The notes: generated by a model from the letters alone, not told the origin. Positions 1-11,060 are shown, counted from the first letter of the stretch. The stretch: DNA of 22,881 bases from Xanthoparmelia taractica (GCA_033085395.1 JANQBS010000442.1:1-22881); one strand, 5' to 3'. A program made the numbers and translations.

Positions 1-77
1 ATATAATTTTTTAAAAAAAGTTGAAAAAAAGTTGAAAACGACTATGTTTAACAGATACCACACCTTTCCGACCCGTA
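1..77 (+). mobile_element. hAT-like MITE (family 1), right-end fragment
   Basis: This stretch matches the right end of the complete copy at 9486-9760: the paired GTTGAAAA motifs, then the terminal inverted repeat ending CCTTTCCGACCCGTA at 77. Only the last 77 bp are inside the window, so the left end and its target duplication cannot be seen. It abuts the 3' part of the minus-strand gypsy element A directly. The orientation given takes the 9486 copy as plus. Confidence 0.9.
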
Positions 78-79
78 GA

Positions 80-215
80 TTGGCGATAGTTATAGTTAAT
101 ACGCTTGTTTTTCGATATATCTTTATATTCGAAAAAGATTAATTAGCTTATTAAAAAGTTTCTTACTTAATCTTTTCTACTTTAAATTCTTCGTAGAAAA
201 TATAATAAAATTATT
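80..215 (-). pseudogene. possible truncated chromodomain of gypsy A
   Basis: On the minus strand just before the MITE, translation gives EEFKVEKI followed, after an apparent frame change, by a stretch ending LSPI. This resembles the start and middle of the C-terminal chromodomain that many fungal Ty3/gypsy integrases use to target chromatin. Position (end of pol) fits. The match is short, carries several stops and needs a frameshift, so this is a tentative reading. The MITE at 1-77 would truncate it. Confidence 0.35.
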
Positions 216-599
216 ATAATTAAATATTTACGATTAATAATTCTTATTATAAGACTTCGTCTACGTTTTCTATACGCTTTATTAATATCTCTTAAGCTCT
301 TATCGAATTATATCGATTTCTTTAATACGTTCTTTCGCTACGAATATCTCTTTTTTAGTAACGCTATTTCTAGCGACTAGCTTAAGTTTTAATTAATAGT
401 TATATATTACGAGAAATAAATTATAATCTATCGTTTTATATTCGCTTCGATAATATATAAACTTAATAATTAATAAAAGATCTACTTAATTATCTTATCG
501 CTGTGAATAATATACTCTAAGATAATATTTTAAAATCTAATTTTATCGTTTTATCTATTTATTAATTTAAGAATAAAAGATAATACTTAATCTACGCTT

Positions 600-1180
600 T
601 ATATATAATTAATAATAGACTTCTAATCAAAACGCACTTATAAAGATAAATTCTCAATTCGTAATAATATCTTTAAATACTTTATATCGAAGTACGATTT
701 CTTTTATAAATAACTCTTCGAGTTATATCGTATTAATCATCTTATTAATTAATAGATATTTTATTATTTTAATATATCTATCGATTACTATAAGAATCGT
801 ATTATAAACGCGATTCTTACGCTTACTTAGCGAAAGATCTATTATAAAGTTTATTATAATTTCCCTTTATAATTTAGTGGGTAGCGAAAGCGCATTTAAC
901 TTACTATAGAAGCGATGGCGTTTTATTTTTACACGCTAATAGATATTATATATATAAATGTACTCTATAATATCTACTTTTATATTATTTTAATAATATT
1001 TTCTACTTATTAATTCGAGTATCTTATCGATATCGAAATAATTTATTATAAAATTATCGTAATAATATTTTAATAGCTCTTTACGAACTAAGTCTTCTTC
1101 GAGAATATATAATTTATTATTATATCTTAATAATCTCTAACTATTCTAAGTTTAAGCTTCGACGCTTCGCGTTCGCTTAG
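600..1180 (-). pseudogene. Ty3/gypsy integrase remnant (element A)
   Basis: Integrase joins retrotransposon cDNA to the chromosome. Minus-strand translation shows the N-terminal zinc region (KLYILEEDLVRKELL, then LELISRKYY) and the catalytic core (NFIIDLSLSKRKNRVYN, then VIDRYIK). In this family the core begins with an Asp where this copy has Asn (AAC, minus strand, at 849-851), a G-to-A change as expected from RIP. The second core Asp (GAT at 780-782) survives. The HHCC zinc ligands are largely replaced by Tyr and other residues. Several TAA/TAG codons interrupt the frame. The rest of integrase should continue toward 220 but was not confidently read. Confidence 0.8.
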
Positions 1181-1689
1181 TTTACGCTTTATTAGCTTTA
1201 TATTATTTAATAAAAATATTCTTTTATTAAAGTATCTTTATAAGTTTATAAATAAGCTTATTACTTATATTATATACTATTTCGCTAATTATTAATATCT
1301 TGGCAATTAAGCGTGAAACGAGTTATTTTTAATTAATAGTTTTAATAATAGAGTTAAATCGCTTATTAACTTCGTCACGTTTATATTAAATAAATATCTC
1401 GCTTAAACTCCCTCTAATTTAAGATTAAGATTTCTTAAATCTTAAAAAATATATTATATTTAAGTAAATTTCTTATATTATTATAATTATTAAATTTTTA
1501 AGCGCTATCTTTTTTATAAACGATTCTTTCCGCGAATTAATATTTAAGAAACTCTTATTTATACTTAGATTATTAATTATTATAAAATACTTATAATTAA
1601 GATTATATTATCTATGCGTATAGCTTACGTTATTCTTGTATATTATTTTAATAATAATAAAAACGAGATTTAAAAGATATTCGATTCTA

Positions 1690-2440
1690 ATTAGCTTCTA
1701 TTATAGCGTAGAAAAAAGTTTATTAATCGTATCTTCTTTGTTCTTATAGTCGAGTCGTCTCGATCACGTATTAGCGAGATTTATTTTACTCGATTTATGC
1801 GAAATTAAGCAATTATAAGACGATAGTTTTATTATTCAACAAACTTATTTATTATTTAATATCGATTATCTTATAAAGTATTTTAAATTATTATAATTAA
1901 TTAGAACTTTAATAAGATAAAAACTTTTCTCTAAATAATAGCGCTAATATTTAAACGTCTTTATAATTATAAAAAGCTCTTAATTATATATTTTATAGTT
2001 ATACTTCGCGTCGATTATCTTTCTCGAATAAAAAGCGACGAAATATTATTAATTATTTATATATAATTAAGTTAAAATATATATTAGATCGAATAAAGAA
2101 GTATTAATCTTGATTTGAATTAATAAATAAGAATTAAAGTATTTTAATAGAGACGCATCTATAAAGATCGCCTTTAGCTTCTAAAATATATACTTCGCGA
2201 CTTCGAGTTATAAAAAGAATCTTAATTTAACATTTTTTTCGCTTTTCTTAAAAAGTCTCGTTAAAGAAATTATAATTTAAGAATAATAATAAATAAATCT
2301 TCGATAAAAGTTTATAAATTCTAAAAAGACTTACACGTTATAATAATTCTTTAATTTCGATTACTCTTAAATTATAATTATTCTACGTTTATTTATTATA
2401 AAGTTAATAATAGATATTATAAAATTAAGAAATTTCACTT
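1690..2440 (-). pseudogene. Ty3/gypsy RNase H remnant (element A)
   Basis: RNase H removes the RNA strand of the RNA-DNA hybrid during reverse transcription. The C-terminal end is clear on the minus strand: NYNNLKYFI near 1890, followed downstream by SRRLDYKNKEDTINKL near 1740, the typical end of RNase H in fungal Ty3/gypsy pol. The upstream limit is inferred from the end of the RT domain. Numerous RIP-type stops interrupt the frame. It lies between RT and integrase, as expected for this superfamily. Confidence 0.7.
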
Positions 2441-3010
2441 TAATAATAAAGAACTCGCATTTCTTTAAACTTATATAAAGATCGTATCGCCGAAGTCGAT
2501 CTAATATTTATTTTATATAATTTAAATATTTATCTTTTAAATTAAAATAGATAAGAATATTATTTAAATATATCACGTAGAAACGATTTATTAATCTCGT
2601 TAAAGTCTTATTAATATAAGCTTAAAAGATTATTAAGATATTTATTAATTCGAACGATATTATTATATACTCGAAATAGTTATAACAAGTACGAAATATT
2701 ATTTTTCACTCGTTACTCTTACGAATTCGCATTCGATAATAAGCGTTCTTTAAATCGAATTTTATCTATCGCTTAGCGTCGTTTAGACGATTAAGCGTCT
2801 CGCTAATCAACGATAACCAATAATAATTCTTAATAATTATCTTATTTAGTTCACGATAGTCGATATATAAATATAATTCTTTATTCTTCTTTAAAATAAA
2901 TAAGATAAAGACTTCTATTAAGCTTATAGAATATCTAATTTAATTCTTTATTAGAGCTTCGTCGAGATAGATTCTTAATATCGCGAGCTTGATATTAGAT
3001 AAATTATATA
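2440..3010 (-). pseudogene. Ty3/gypsy reverse transcriptase remnant (element A)
   Basis: Reverse transcriptase copies element RNA into cDNA. The minus-strand translation is very readable: EALIKN and a region ending FILFILKKNKELYLYIDY, then RELNKIIIKNYYWLSLI, SETLNRLNDAKR, IKFDLKNAYYRMRIR and VIYLNNILIY. The last is the catalytic YxDD box with both Asp codons changed to Asn (AATAAT on the minus strand, 2559-2564). Trp/Gln codons are changed to TAA/TGA. The order of motifs and the polar LYIDYRELN block are typical of Ty3/gypsy. The gene cannot make an active enzyme. Confidence 0.9.
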
Positions 3011-5260
3011 GCGAGCTAAACGAAGGCTTCGCTATTATTTTAATAGCGTGATTATAATTCTTATGCGACGAAAGTTATTCTATCTCTTTCGATAAGAATA
3101 TATCTTTATATTATTTTAATTTATTCAAAAGCTTCTAAATAGTCTCTACGCCATTTATTTAAATATTATATACTTTTAATATATTATTAATATATTTCTT
3201 CTATATAAGAATATTTATTATAATTAAAGTATAAAGAATCTTATAATTATTTAAAGCGTTAATAAATTATTAAGATTTTAGAATCTTAAATAACTACTTT
3301 TTAACTTCGAAACGCTAAGTCTAATCGATTATATTTATCTTAATATTCTTATCGATTAAAATAAAAAGATCGAGTATTATTAAGAATTTCTCTTTATTAA
3401 TAATATAAAATATATATCATTCGTAACATTTAATACGATCTTAATTATCTCGTAATCGATACTTTATTAAATAAATATCGTAATAATATATTAACTTATT
3501 ATTTATTCAAATCGACTTTAATAAAGAATTATTAATCTTAATTAAATTATACTTAAGTATAAAGCGCTACTTAAGTATATTTACCTCGATATCGATATCG
3601 ATATTAAAATAAAATTTATCGAGAATTAGCTACTCGCTCTAATTCTTTAAAAGTATCTTATTCTTATAATTTAATAATTAGATCGATATTACTTCTATTT
3701 TTACACTCGTCGCTACGAAGTCTTCGATAAGAATTTATCTTTTTTCGACAATTTTATCGCGTATAGCTTATACTTATTAATAAATTCAACTAAGATCTTA
3801 TTAAAATCACTCGCTTTTTATTTCTTCGATTTAATATAAATATCAATATAATAGCTATACTTCTTATAATTATAATATTAAATCTTATTAAGATTCTTTC
3901 ACTTATCGCTTTTAGACTTATTATCTTTAAGTCGTTTATTATTTAAATAAAATTCGTTCTATCTTTACGACGATTGCGATTCGTTATTATTTTTATATTA
4001 AGAATTCTAATTTTCTCGATTCTAATTTTCTTAAAAAATAGAAATACTCTTAATTTTATATTCTTTAAAAGAAGAATTTAATTTTTTTATATTATTTTTT
4101 AAGCGTGTTATAAGCGTTAATAGCTTATCTCGCTTTATTAATATTATCTAAATATTAATTAATTTATAATAAAGTTCTAGACGAAGCTTCGTAAATAAGT
4201 GATATATTTATTAATTCTCGATATAGAGATTTATTTACGTCTTTAAAGATCGAAGATAATTATTAAATTAACGCACTATTTAATTTTATCTCTATTAAAT
4301 ATCGATATATTATTAAATAATATCAAGACCGCGATTTATCGAGTTCTTAATTTAATTTAATAGAAAATTGATAAACTTCTATTAAGTATAATAATAATCT
4401 AAATACTTATCTTTCTTATTAACTTAAAGTTCTTTTTAATTATTATTAAGAAATTAATATATTTAAAGAATTTTATTCTTTTCGATAAAGTAATTTTTTT
4501 ATATAAGACGAAATACTTTATTAATCTCTTATATGAAGTCACGATATTTTTTAATCGACTTATTATAATAAATTAATAATTTTTTTAATCTAATTAATTT
4601 ACGAGATCGTGAGATAATATTATTAAGTTCAAGATCGATATTAGCGATTCGTTTTATATCTTAAGTTATAAATAACTTAAATATATTATTTTCGTTATTG
4701 CGACTGCGATCTATAGACGTTTAACCTCGTTTAAGTATATTAATTTCTACTTTAAGAAATTCGAATCGACGTTACTATATTAATTTATCTCGCTTACGAG
4801 TGACGCGCGCGATTCTTTCGTTTAAAGTAAGTATACTCTATTTATTTATATCTTACTCTTCGCTAAATATACTTTTCTAATTATTATTATCGCTTAATTT
4901 TTTATCGAGATTATTATCGACGATTTTAATATAAATCTCTTTATTAAGATCTAAGATATAATCTAATTCTTTAGATTAAATTATAATAATATTCTAATTC
5001 AATATTGTATCTAACGATAAGAATTCGTTTTAAAATCGCGACGTCTGCGCTCTAATCGTAATTATTATACTAATTTCGAATCGCTATTTACAAGAAGAAT
5101 TAAAAGAATTAAAATTATTAGATTTAATTCTAGATTAGAGTCTTAAAATTATATAATAATATAAAATTAGAAAGATATATATTTCATATATAGATCTAAT
5201 AATAAGATTAATTCTTAAGAAGAAAGAAAAGAAAACTTAAGAAGATCGCTTATTTAAGCT
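3011..5260 (-). other. RIPped upstream part of gypsy A (expected gag/protease)
   Basis: Extremely AT-rich, with no open frame of useful length on either strand. By position upstream of the RT in a minus-strand Ty3/gypsy element it should hold protease and gag, and a 5' LTR near 5200. I could not recognise a zinc knuckle, a DTG protease box or an LTR, so this assignment is positional only. Confidence 0.45.
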
Positions 5261-5264
5261 TGTT

Positions 5265-5546
5265 CGCCAAGGGTCTGTCAAGTATACGTATATCAAGCGG
5301 TTTAGAGTTCTCTCGCTTGGGACCCAAGACCCCATTCCTAATACTAAATCTATCTAGTATTAAAATTTCTAGGCCTAGGGCACCTTAGAAATCTTCTTTG
5401 CCAGTGTTAATATTAAAAGTCATGGTCGCAGTAAGTCGCCTGATACTTTGTTGAATTATAACGCTTTCCATAGTTATCGCAGTGGAAATTCATTCCCCGA
5501 TATTCTATGGCATGTGCTTCTCGCAACTACCCTCAAGTTCAACATA
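5265..5546. other. less-mutated flank between gypsy A and the pogo element
   Basis: Base composition changes abruptly to near-normal GC, with CA and TG dinucleotides present. No open frame or known element is recognised. It contains a short hairpin (CAAGCG...CGCTTG, about 5294-5318). It ends at the TA (5547-5548) that precedes the left terminus of the pogo-type element, so it may be original host DNA flanking that insertion. Confidence 0.5.
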
Positions 5547-5548
5547 TA

Positions 5549-5617
5549 ATCGTGACCCAACTATTCACTACGCTTATAGTGATTCTATATCCAATTGCGC
5601 CCTATATTTAATTGCGT
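5549..5617 (+). repeat. left terminal inverted repeat of pogo-type element
   Basis: 69 bp matching the reverse complement of 18307-18374, mostly with C/T and G/A differences. It includes the doubled CAATTGCG-type motif (near 5592 and 5609) and a short palindrome with ACTAT/ATAGT arms. TA precedes it. Confidence 0.8.
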
Positions 5618-5765
5618 ATATATTTTAAAATCGTCTTCTATTCTACGAATATCTCGCTTTATAGTTAGCTAATTAAGATAAACGATCTAATTATCATGAA
5701 CTAGCTTTTAAACACTATAATTTAACTTTCGAAGACTAGATTTAACGATCTTATTAACTAGTTAA
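5618..5765 (-). other. 3' part of pogo-type element beyond the hAT insertion
   Basis: Lies between the left inverted terminus and the inferred hAT end. On the minus strand one frame reads, with stops, SSKVKL...CLKASS...LANYKARYS, basic and polar, as in the C-terminal tails of fungal pogo transposases. The similarity is weak; it is placed here mainly because it sits inside the terminus. Confidence 0.4.
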
Positions 5766-5950
5766 GACTCCCGATCGTTCGTTTTAAATAAATAAACTAT
5801 TAGAATAAACTAGTCTTAAACTAGTTCGTCTATAGATTATTTAATAATATCTAGAATAGTTCTAGACTTATTTAAGTAGCTAAACGAACGATCTAAACTA
5901 ATTAGTCTAAAGTTATTAATCTAGCAAAATTTAAACTCGATTTAACGCGA
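5766..5950 (-). repeat. hAT left end with degenerate subterminal repeats
   Basis: Begins with AGACTCCCGAT and holds several copies of an ACTAGT(C/T)-type motif in both orientations, including GATCGTTCG at 5773 and its inverse CGAACGATC at 5884. These are compatible with RIPped versions of the GGTCCGGACC-type repeats seen at 16044-16100. Inferred, not proven. Confidence 0.4.
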
Positions 5951-7120
5951 ATATCTAAGTATATTAAACGTATTTTTAATAGCAATAGAACTAATTAAAG
6001 AATTACTAGTAAAAGTCACTCGAATATATAACTAATTTAACTTAATATTTAACACTCACCTCGTCACGTTATTATAACGTTTAATAATTATAAATCTAAG
6101 CTATCTAAGATCCGTACGAATATTATAAACCCTTTTATCATCGCTACAACATCTGCGGTTTCCTTCGATAGACCTGCTAAGCACACGCGTAATCTCAAGT
6201 CTCGTAGAGAAATTATGTTATCAAAACCCTTCCGAAAACGTCCTATCACTCAAGCACCTACTCTATGAGCTTTAGATGATCACTCACAACTCGTTGAGAT
6301 ATCTATTATCCCTATAGAAAGACCTGATATCGCAAAGAAGACGAAGGAGAAGAGAGTCTCATCTAAGAGCGTCACATAGATCTCATTACTTCATATCTAC
6401 TATATTCTCGAAACTAGAACGTGTGTTCTCTGGGGCTAAACACACGCTATTTATCATGGTTTTTCTGTATGCCAAAGGCTCGGGGAAAGAACGGGGAAGC
6501 TAGGTCAAATGTATACTAGTTTCTTAGTAGATCTCCGCCACTGCGATTCTTAGAATTCGATAAACTTTTCAATCATCAATCTCAAATCTTTTTCCATAAC
6601 AACATGATAGCAACGCTCTTTTCGATATCAATTAACTATCGAATCGATTTAAAAGAAGTTCTTTATTAATATAGCTCACTTATCGTTATCGAATCTATTA
6701 AATAGATAAGCTATTAGATTAGCAAGATCTTATTAACTTCTCTCTGCTCTTTGTCTATTAAAAGCCTTTTTCCCTTTTTTTTACTTCTTATATTAATTAG
6801 TCTCACAAATTAACGCTAACTACTTTAGTAGATAGATAAGTACTTAGCCTCGTATTTGATATTTAGAAATTTATTGTTATAGGTCACAAATACGCTAATT
6901 TAATATCTAACGATATTAAGAAGATTTATAAGCATCTTACGTTCAACACTCTCAGGCCTATTAGGTTAATATCTACTACTACTATTAATTCTACTGCTGA
7001 TTCATTAAGGATAACTACTTATTCCTTAATTTAAGATCGTTGGCTATCTAATTAAGTTATTAATAAACCTACTTTTCGTAAATCTATTCGACGTTTTAAG
7101 TAAGTTACTCAGCCTTTTAA
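5951..7120. other. mixed sequence before gag of gypsy B (possible LTR/leader)
   Basis: No gene can be supported. 6120-6600 is clearly less AT-rich than its surroundings and may include the 5' LTR and leader of gypsy B, but no second LTR copy exists in the window to compare with. A hairpin with 7 bp arms (CGTGTGT...ACACACG) lies at 6420-6447. The minus strand at about 6105-6253 has a short open stretch reading KGFDNIISLRDLRLRV and AGLSKETADVVAMI, which looks protein-like but which I do not recognise. The junction between hAT and gypsy B sequence must lie somewhere in this interval. Confidence 0.4.
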
Positions 7121-9060
7121 AAACTTACTCTTTAATTTTTTTTTCCATTAAAAATATACCTAATCGATTATCAACTAGCAATAATTCTACTAATATTAAT
7201 AATAATAACCCTACTAATAATTCTACTGATATTAATAATTCGTCTTCTACATTATCGCCACCAATAATTCGTGAGGATTCTACTGCTATAGATATTATTA
7301 ATTTAAGTAATTTAAGCACTTCTTGTAGGTAGTCAAGCCAAACTACACCTAAAATAACTATCAATTTCACAGCCCAATAGCTATAAGATATAATTAATAA
7401 TACTATTAACTTCGCCGTCACAAATGCTATTAATAACTTACATTTATTTATTAAATCTAGGGGAGAATAAGACTCGCCTAAAGAATCTAAATTAATTATA
7501 ATAGAAATATCGAGTTCTAATAGCAAATGAAATGCTATAGAATTAAGCTATTTCGATTCTTTTTTAGATAAGTCTTACGAAGAGAGTAAGATTATAACTA
7601 TAAGAAAGAACGTGTATTACCGTAGTGTGATTCTATTTATTAAAAGAATTTATAATTTGACAGCTATGAAAGAAGAAGCTATAGTTCGTATCAATATAAA
7701 TACTTGTTTTCGTGATTCTATATTTACTTAATATATCTTAAAGCTATTAAATTTGAAGCGAAGAGATCTTCGTATAGAAGATAGTGGAGTGAAAGAATAA
7801 TATAGAGCTTTTTTTGCGAGATTTAAGGAATTATCGAGAGTAACACTTTCGAATCTAACTATAGAAAGATATACGTTAGCAGATGCTTATTCTCGACGAG
7901 AGTCTACTAGCTATATGTAAGTAATAGTAAGATATACAAAATTAGCTAATATTAATAATATTTAAAATTAGTTAATATTTGTCTATTAAGAAATTATATC
8001 GAAATTACGTGTTTTCGTTGACTTATTAAATTTAGCTACTACTATTATAAGCTTTATTTAAATACTTAATATAAAGAAAGTAGCTTAATTTAAGCTATAT
8101 ACTAGATAGTATTAATATTAAGCTTTCGTTTAAAGGTCTTAGTAATAGCATTAGAATTAGTATTAAAATTAATAGAATCAATAGCGTAGAAATACCTATC
8201 GAAATGCACTGGAAAATATATTTCAGCAAGGCCTTTCTTTAGCTTTTAATTCAATTCGTCAAGGTTAGTAGAATCAATTTAATTCTATTTCTCAGTTATT
8301 TAATTAGTAGCAGTAACAATACGAGTAGCCGTACCGTTAGCAGCAATTATTTCGACCTTTTAACTTCTTTAATTAAAATACTTATCGCCCTTAGCAGTAC
8401 GACTACTAATTAAATCCTCGCTACGATTCATGGCTATAGCAAAACACGTTAGATTTGACGAATCGATCTCAAACGAATTAATTCGATTAAGCAGATCGAA
8501 AATTCGAAAGCTTAAATAATATTGGAAATCGTTAATAATTTCAGTAGAATTTTAAATTTAAGACTACTGCTTATCAAGTAGAAGCGACTAAAAATAAGTA
8601 AGAAAATCCTAGTCAAGCGAAAGAAAATACGCTTCAATAGAATATTAAAATTAACGACTATTAGAAGCAGTTAGACCGTGATTTTAATAAGTTAAATAAT
8701 TAATATCATGATAATTCTTTTGCTAAATTTATGGGCATTCAAACGTATTGTAGGAATTATAATTTGGCTTTCTCTTTTAAATCGAAATTATATAAGCATT
8801 TACGAGTCGAATATTATTCTAAATTATTACTTTCTATTAAAGCGCCGACAGATATATAAACGAATATCGATGCTTTTATTATAAAAATTATTCAATTAGA
8901 CTTTAAGAATAGAGCTAGATTAGACACTAATTTTAGTTTTCGTGACTAAAATTACGCTTATATTCTATTACGATTTATATTAAATGTAGCTAAGAATAAA
9001 AAAGAATATATTAATTTAGAGATCGATATGATATTGATCGATAGATAATAACTTTTATCT
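7121..9060 (+). pseudogene. gag-like gene of gypsy B
   Basis: Gag forms the particle that packages element RNA. The first part (7170-7260) is Asn/Thr/Ser-rich low-complexity sequence. The body reads, with stops, VILFIKRIYNLTAMKEEAIV near 7630, then YRAFFARFKELSRV, then ERYTLADAYSRREST near 7870, resembling the retrotransposon gag domain of fungal Ty3/gypsy elements. Near 8743-8800 a zinc-finger-like segment reads YCRNYNLAFSFKSKLYKHLR. Its first Cys (TGT, 8749-8751) is kept, while the second position is Tyr (TAT, 8758-8760), a G-to-A change. The start codon cannot be placed. The antisense open frame at 7125-7526 is a compositional shadow. Confidence 0.7.
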
Positions 9061-9485
9061 CTTCTACCTGATATGAAAATTAGAAAGATATTATCTTATC
9101 TACGTATTAAAGAACTTAATTCTATAATGCATAACATCGATAAATATATACTTATTTTAATATATCTCTTAAATCTCAAAAAGAATAATAATAAGACTAT
9201 TACTTATATTACGAGAGAAATTTATTTAATTAATAATTTAAAAGAAAATCTTTTAATAAAAAATAATATTATAAGATCGAAAAAAATTATGCTTAATATA
9301 AGTAAAAACGAGGCTTATATTAATAGTTGTGATATTATTATTAAAATTACAATTTATAATATTAATTAATATATAAAACGATTAATTCGAGCATAGAAAG
9401 TACTTATAATCGCTTCTCGAGCTTAGTAAATTCTATTTATTATTACGCCTAAGGTTTTATCTAATAAGAACTTCATTTTCGAACC
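9010..9485 (+). pseudogene. aspartic protease region of gypsy B
   Basis: The longest open piece (9073-9369, 98 codons) reads TREIYLINNLKENLLIKNNI and then AYINSCDIIIKI, the C-terminal part of the retropepsin-like domain of fungal Ty3/gypsy pol, where the protease matures Gag-Pol. The expected Asp-Thr-Gly active-site region should lie just upstream, near 9020-9040 (EIDMILIDR), and is altered. The stop at 9367-9369 is probably RIP-made, because the frame continues to the MITE at 9486 and resumes after it. Confidence 0.7.
9478..9485. repeat. 8 bp target-site duplication, left copy
   Basis: TTCGAACC, identical to 9761-9768 on the other side of the MITE. An 8 bp duplication is the rule for the hAT superfamily. 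Confidence 0.9.
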
Positions 9486-9760
9486 TACGGGTCGGAAAGG
9501 TGTGGTATATTTGATGGTATGGGACCAGTTTTTCGAATACCATACCTAAAGGTATGGGATATCCCATACTTCCATTGGTTTTTTAATAAATATATTACGT
9601 AATATTCTCTTATATTCTAGAAATACGTAAAAAGTTTAAGCGAACGCTTATATAATTATAAAATTCTATAAATAGATTAAAAAGATATAATTTTTTAAAA
9701 AAAGTTGAAAAAAGTTGAAAACGACTATGTTCAACAGATACCACACCTTTCCGACCCGTA
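9486..9760 (+). mobile_element. hAT-like MITE (family 1), complete 275 bp copy
   Basis: A complete non-autonomous element with inverted termini TACGGGTCGGAAAGGTGTGG and its complement, flanked by a perfect 8 bp duplication (TTCGAACC). It has no coding capacity. The interior contains short inverted repeats (TACGTAATA, AAGCGAACGCTT), the ATACCATACC/GGTATGGGAT arms near the left end and paired GTTGAAAA motifs near the right end. It interrupts pol of gypsy B between protease and RT. Other copies are at 1-77, 13144-13419, 19801-20075 and 22686-22881, all about 275 bp where complete. Confidence 0.95.
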
Positions 9761-9768
9761 TTCGAACC
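9761..9768. repeat. 8 bp target-site duplication, right copy
   Basis: TTCGAACC, matching 9478-9485. Removing the MITE and one copy rejoins the gypsy B sequence. Confidence 0.9.
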
Positions 9769-11060
9769 TACAAAGCAGCGTAATCTAATTATATATATAT
9801 ATATAATTAATGTTAATATTGCTGGTGTGATAGTTAAAAATAAGACGAATTATGCTATGTAAGTTCCTAAGAAGTTATATCTAAGAACGCTGCGAGAAGT
9901 CGATTACGAAAACGTCTTCTTTGTTGATATAGAAATAATTAAGCCCGAAAAGCACTTAAAATCATCGAATTAAGTTAAAAAAGTAGTCACTTTTAGAATT
10001 ATTACGTTAATAAGTCTAATTAATAGCTTTATATCTCTAATTAATTATGCTAGAAGTAAAATTCTCGTTAATACTAAGAGCATAGAATTAAAGCTTTCTA
10101 ATAATGTGATAATCTATAAAAATAAGCTAAAAAAGTAATAATTAATTAACTTAATTGATGAGTTTTCGTCTTTATAAAAGAATAAAGATTTTATTAAAGT
10201 GTTATAGAATAAATAAATAAAGCTTTCTCTTCGAGATAATTAATAGTTAAGATTATCTAATAATAAGAGAGCGAAGATCTATTCTCTTAAGCTAACAGAT
10301 AAGATAATAATAAAACCTTTAATACTCTCTAGCAGTAAGGTCGTTTGAAGTATATAAAGTAATTAACTTCGTTTAGCTATTCTATATTCGTTATTTAAAA
10401 AACTCTATCTAATAATAAGAGAAAAATAGGGCTATAATTAATATTCGAGATCTAAACGATCTTATTATATTAGACGTCTATCTTATATCTCTTCAATCTA
10501 ATATTATCTCAAAGCTACTTAATTGCACTCACCTAATAATACTAAATGCAATATTCTTCTTCTATCAATAACTTATATATCTTAATTTTCGATATATACT
10601 TACAATAGTCACGCACCGAGAATAGGAAATATTTAATATTTTAATTATAAGATATATAAATTTAATTATCTACGTATAGAGAAGAATTAATTATATTTTA
10701 AGAGCTCTTAAGAACTTCGCGCAGGTCTATATTAATAATATTATAATTGAATCTAATAGCTTCTCTAAGCACCTCTATTACTTAAAAAGACTTTTTTAAT
10801 TTCTAATTAAATATAATATTTCGATTATCTCTAAGAAAATCTTTTTGAGATATTTAAATATTAATCTATTTAATTAATATATTAATTTTTTAGAAATAAT
10901 TACTATAGATAATAAACTCAAAGCGATTATTAAGCTAAATTATCTCGTAACTCTTAGAGATTTAGAGCATTATCTTAATCTAATAGACTATCTTCGTAGC
11001 TTAATTTATTATTATATATAACTTATAATATCTTTATTGAATCTTAAGATAAGGCTTTTA
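9769..11060 (+). pseudogene. reverse transcriptase of gypsy B
   Basis: After the MITE the pol frame resumes (VPKKLYLRTLREVDYENVFF near 9865). RT motifs appear with many stops. FAQVYINNIIIESNSFSKHL at 10716-10770 is the YxDD box with both Asp codons changed to Asn (AATAAT, 10734-10739). This is followed by KRLFQFLIKYNISISLRKSF and by DNKLKAIIKLNYLVTLRDLE and HYLNLIDYLRSLIYYY near 10910-11020, the thumb and connection region typical of a widespread fungal Ty3/gypsy lineage. Inactive because of RIP. Confidence 0.9.

Larger units (their letters stand above)
78..5260 (-). mobile_element. RIP-degraded Ty3/gypsy retrotransposon A
   Basis: A Ty3/gypsy-type element read on the minus strand. Reverse transcriptase, RNase H and integrase occur in the Ty3 order (RT near 2450-3010, RNase H ending near 1690, integrase about 600-1180). 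All are full of TAA/TAG codons and have lost CA/TG dinucleotides, the mark of RIP. Sequence upstream of RT (about 3100-5200) should hold gag and protease by position, but I could not recognise their motifs. No LTR pair was found: the left boundary is cut by the MITE at 1-77, and the right boundary is set only by the drop in AT richness near 5260. The element is dead. Confidence 0.8.

Noticed and set aside
7125..7526. Minus-strand 133-codon open frame rich in Leu/Ile/Val
   Set aside because: It is the antisense of the low-complexity Asn/Thr-rich start of gag on the plus strand. The composition is that of an AT-rich shadow and no family is recognisable.
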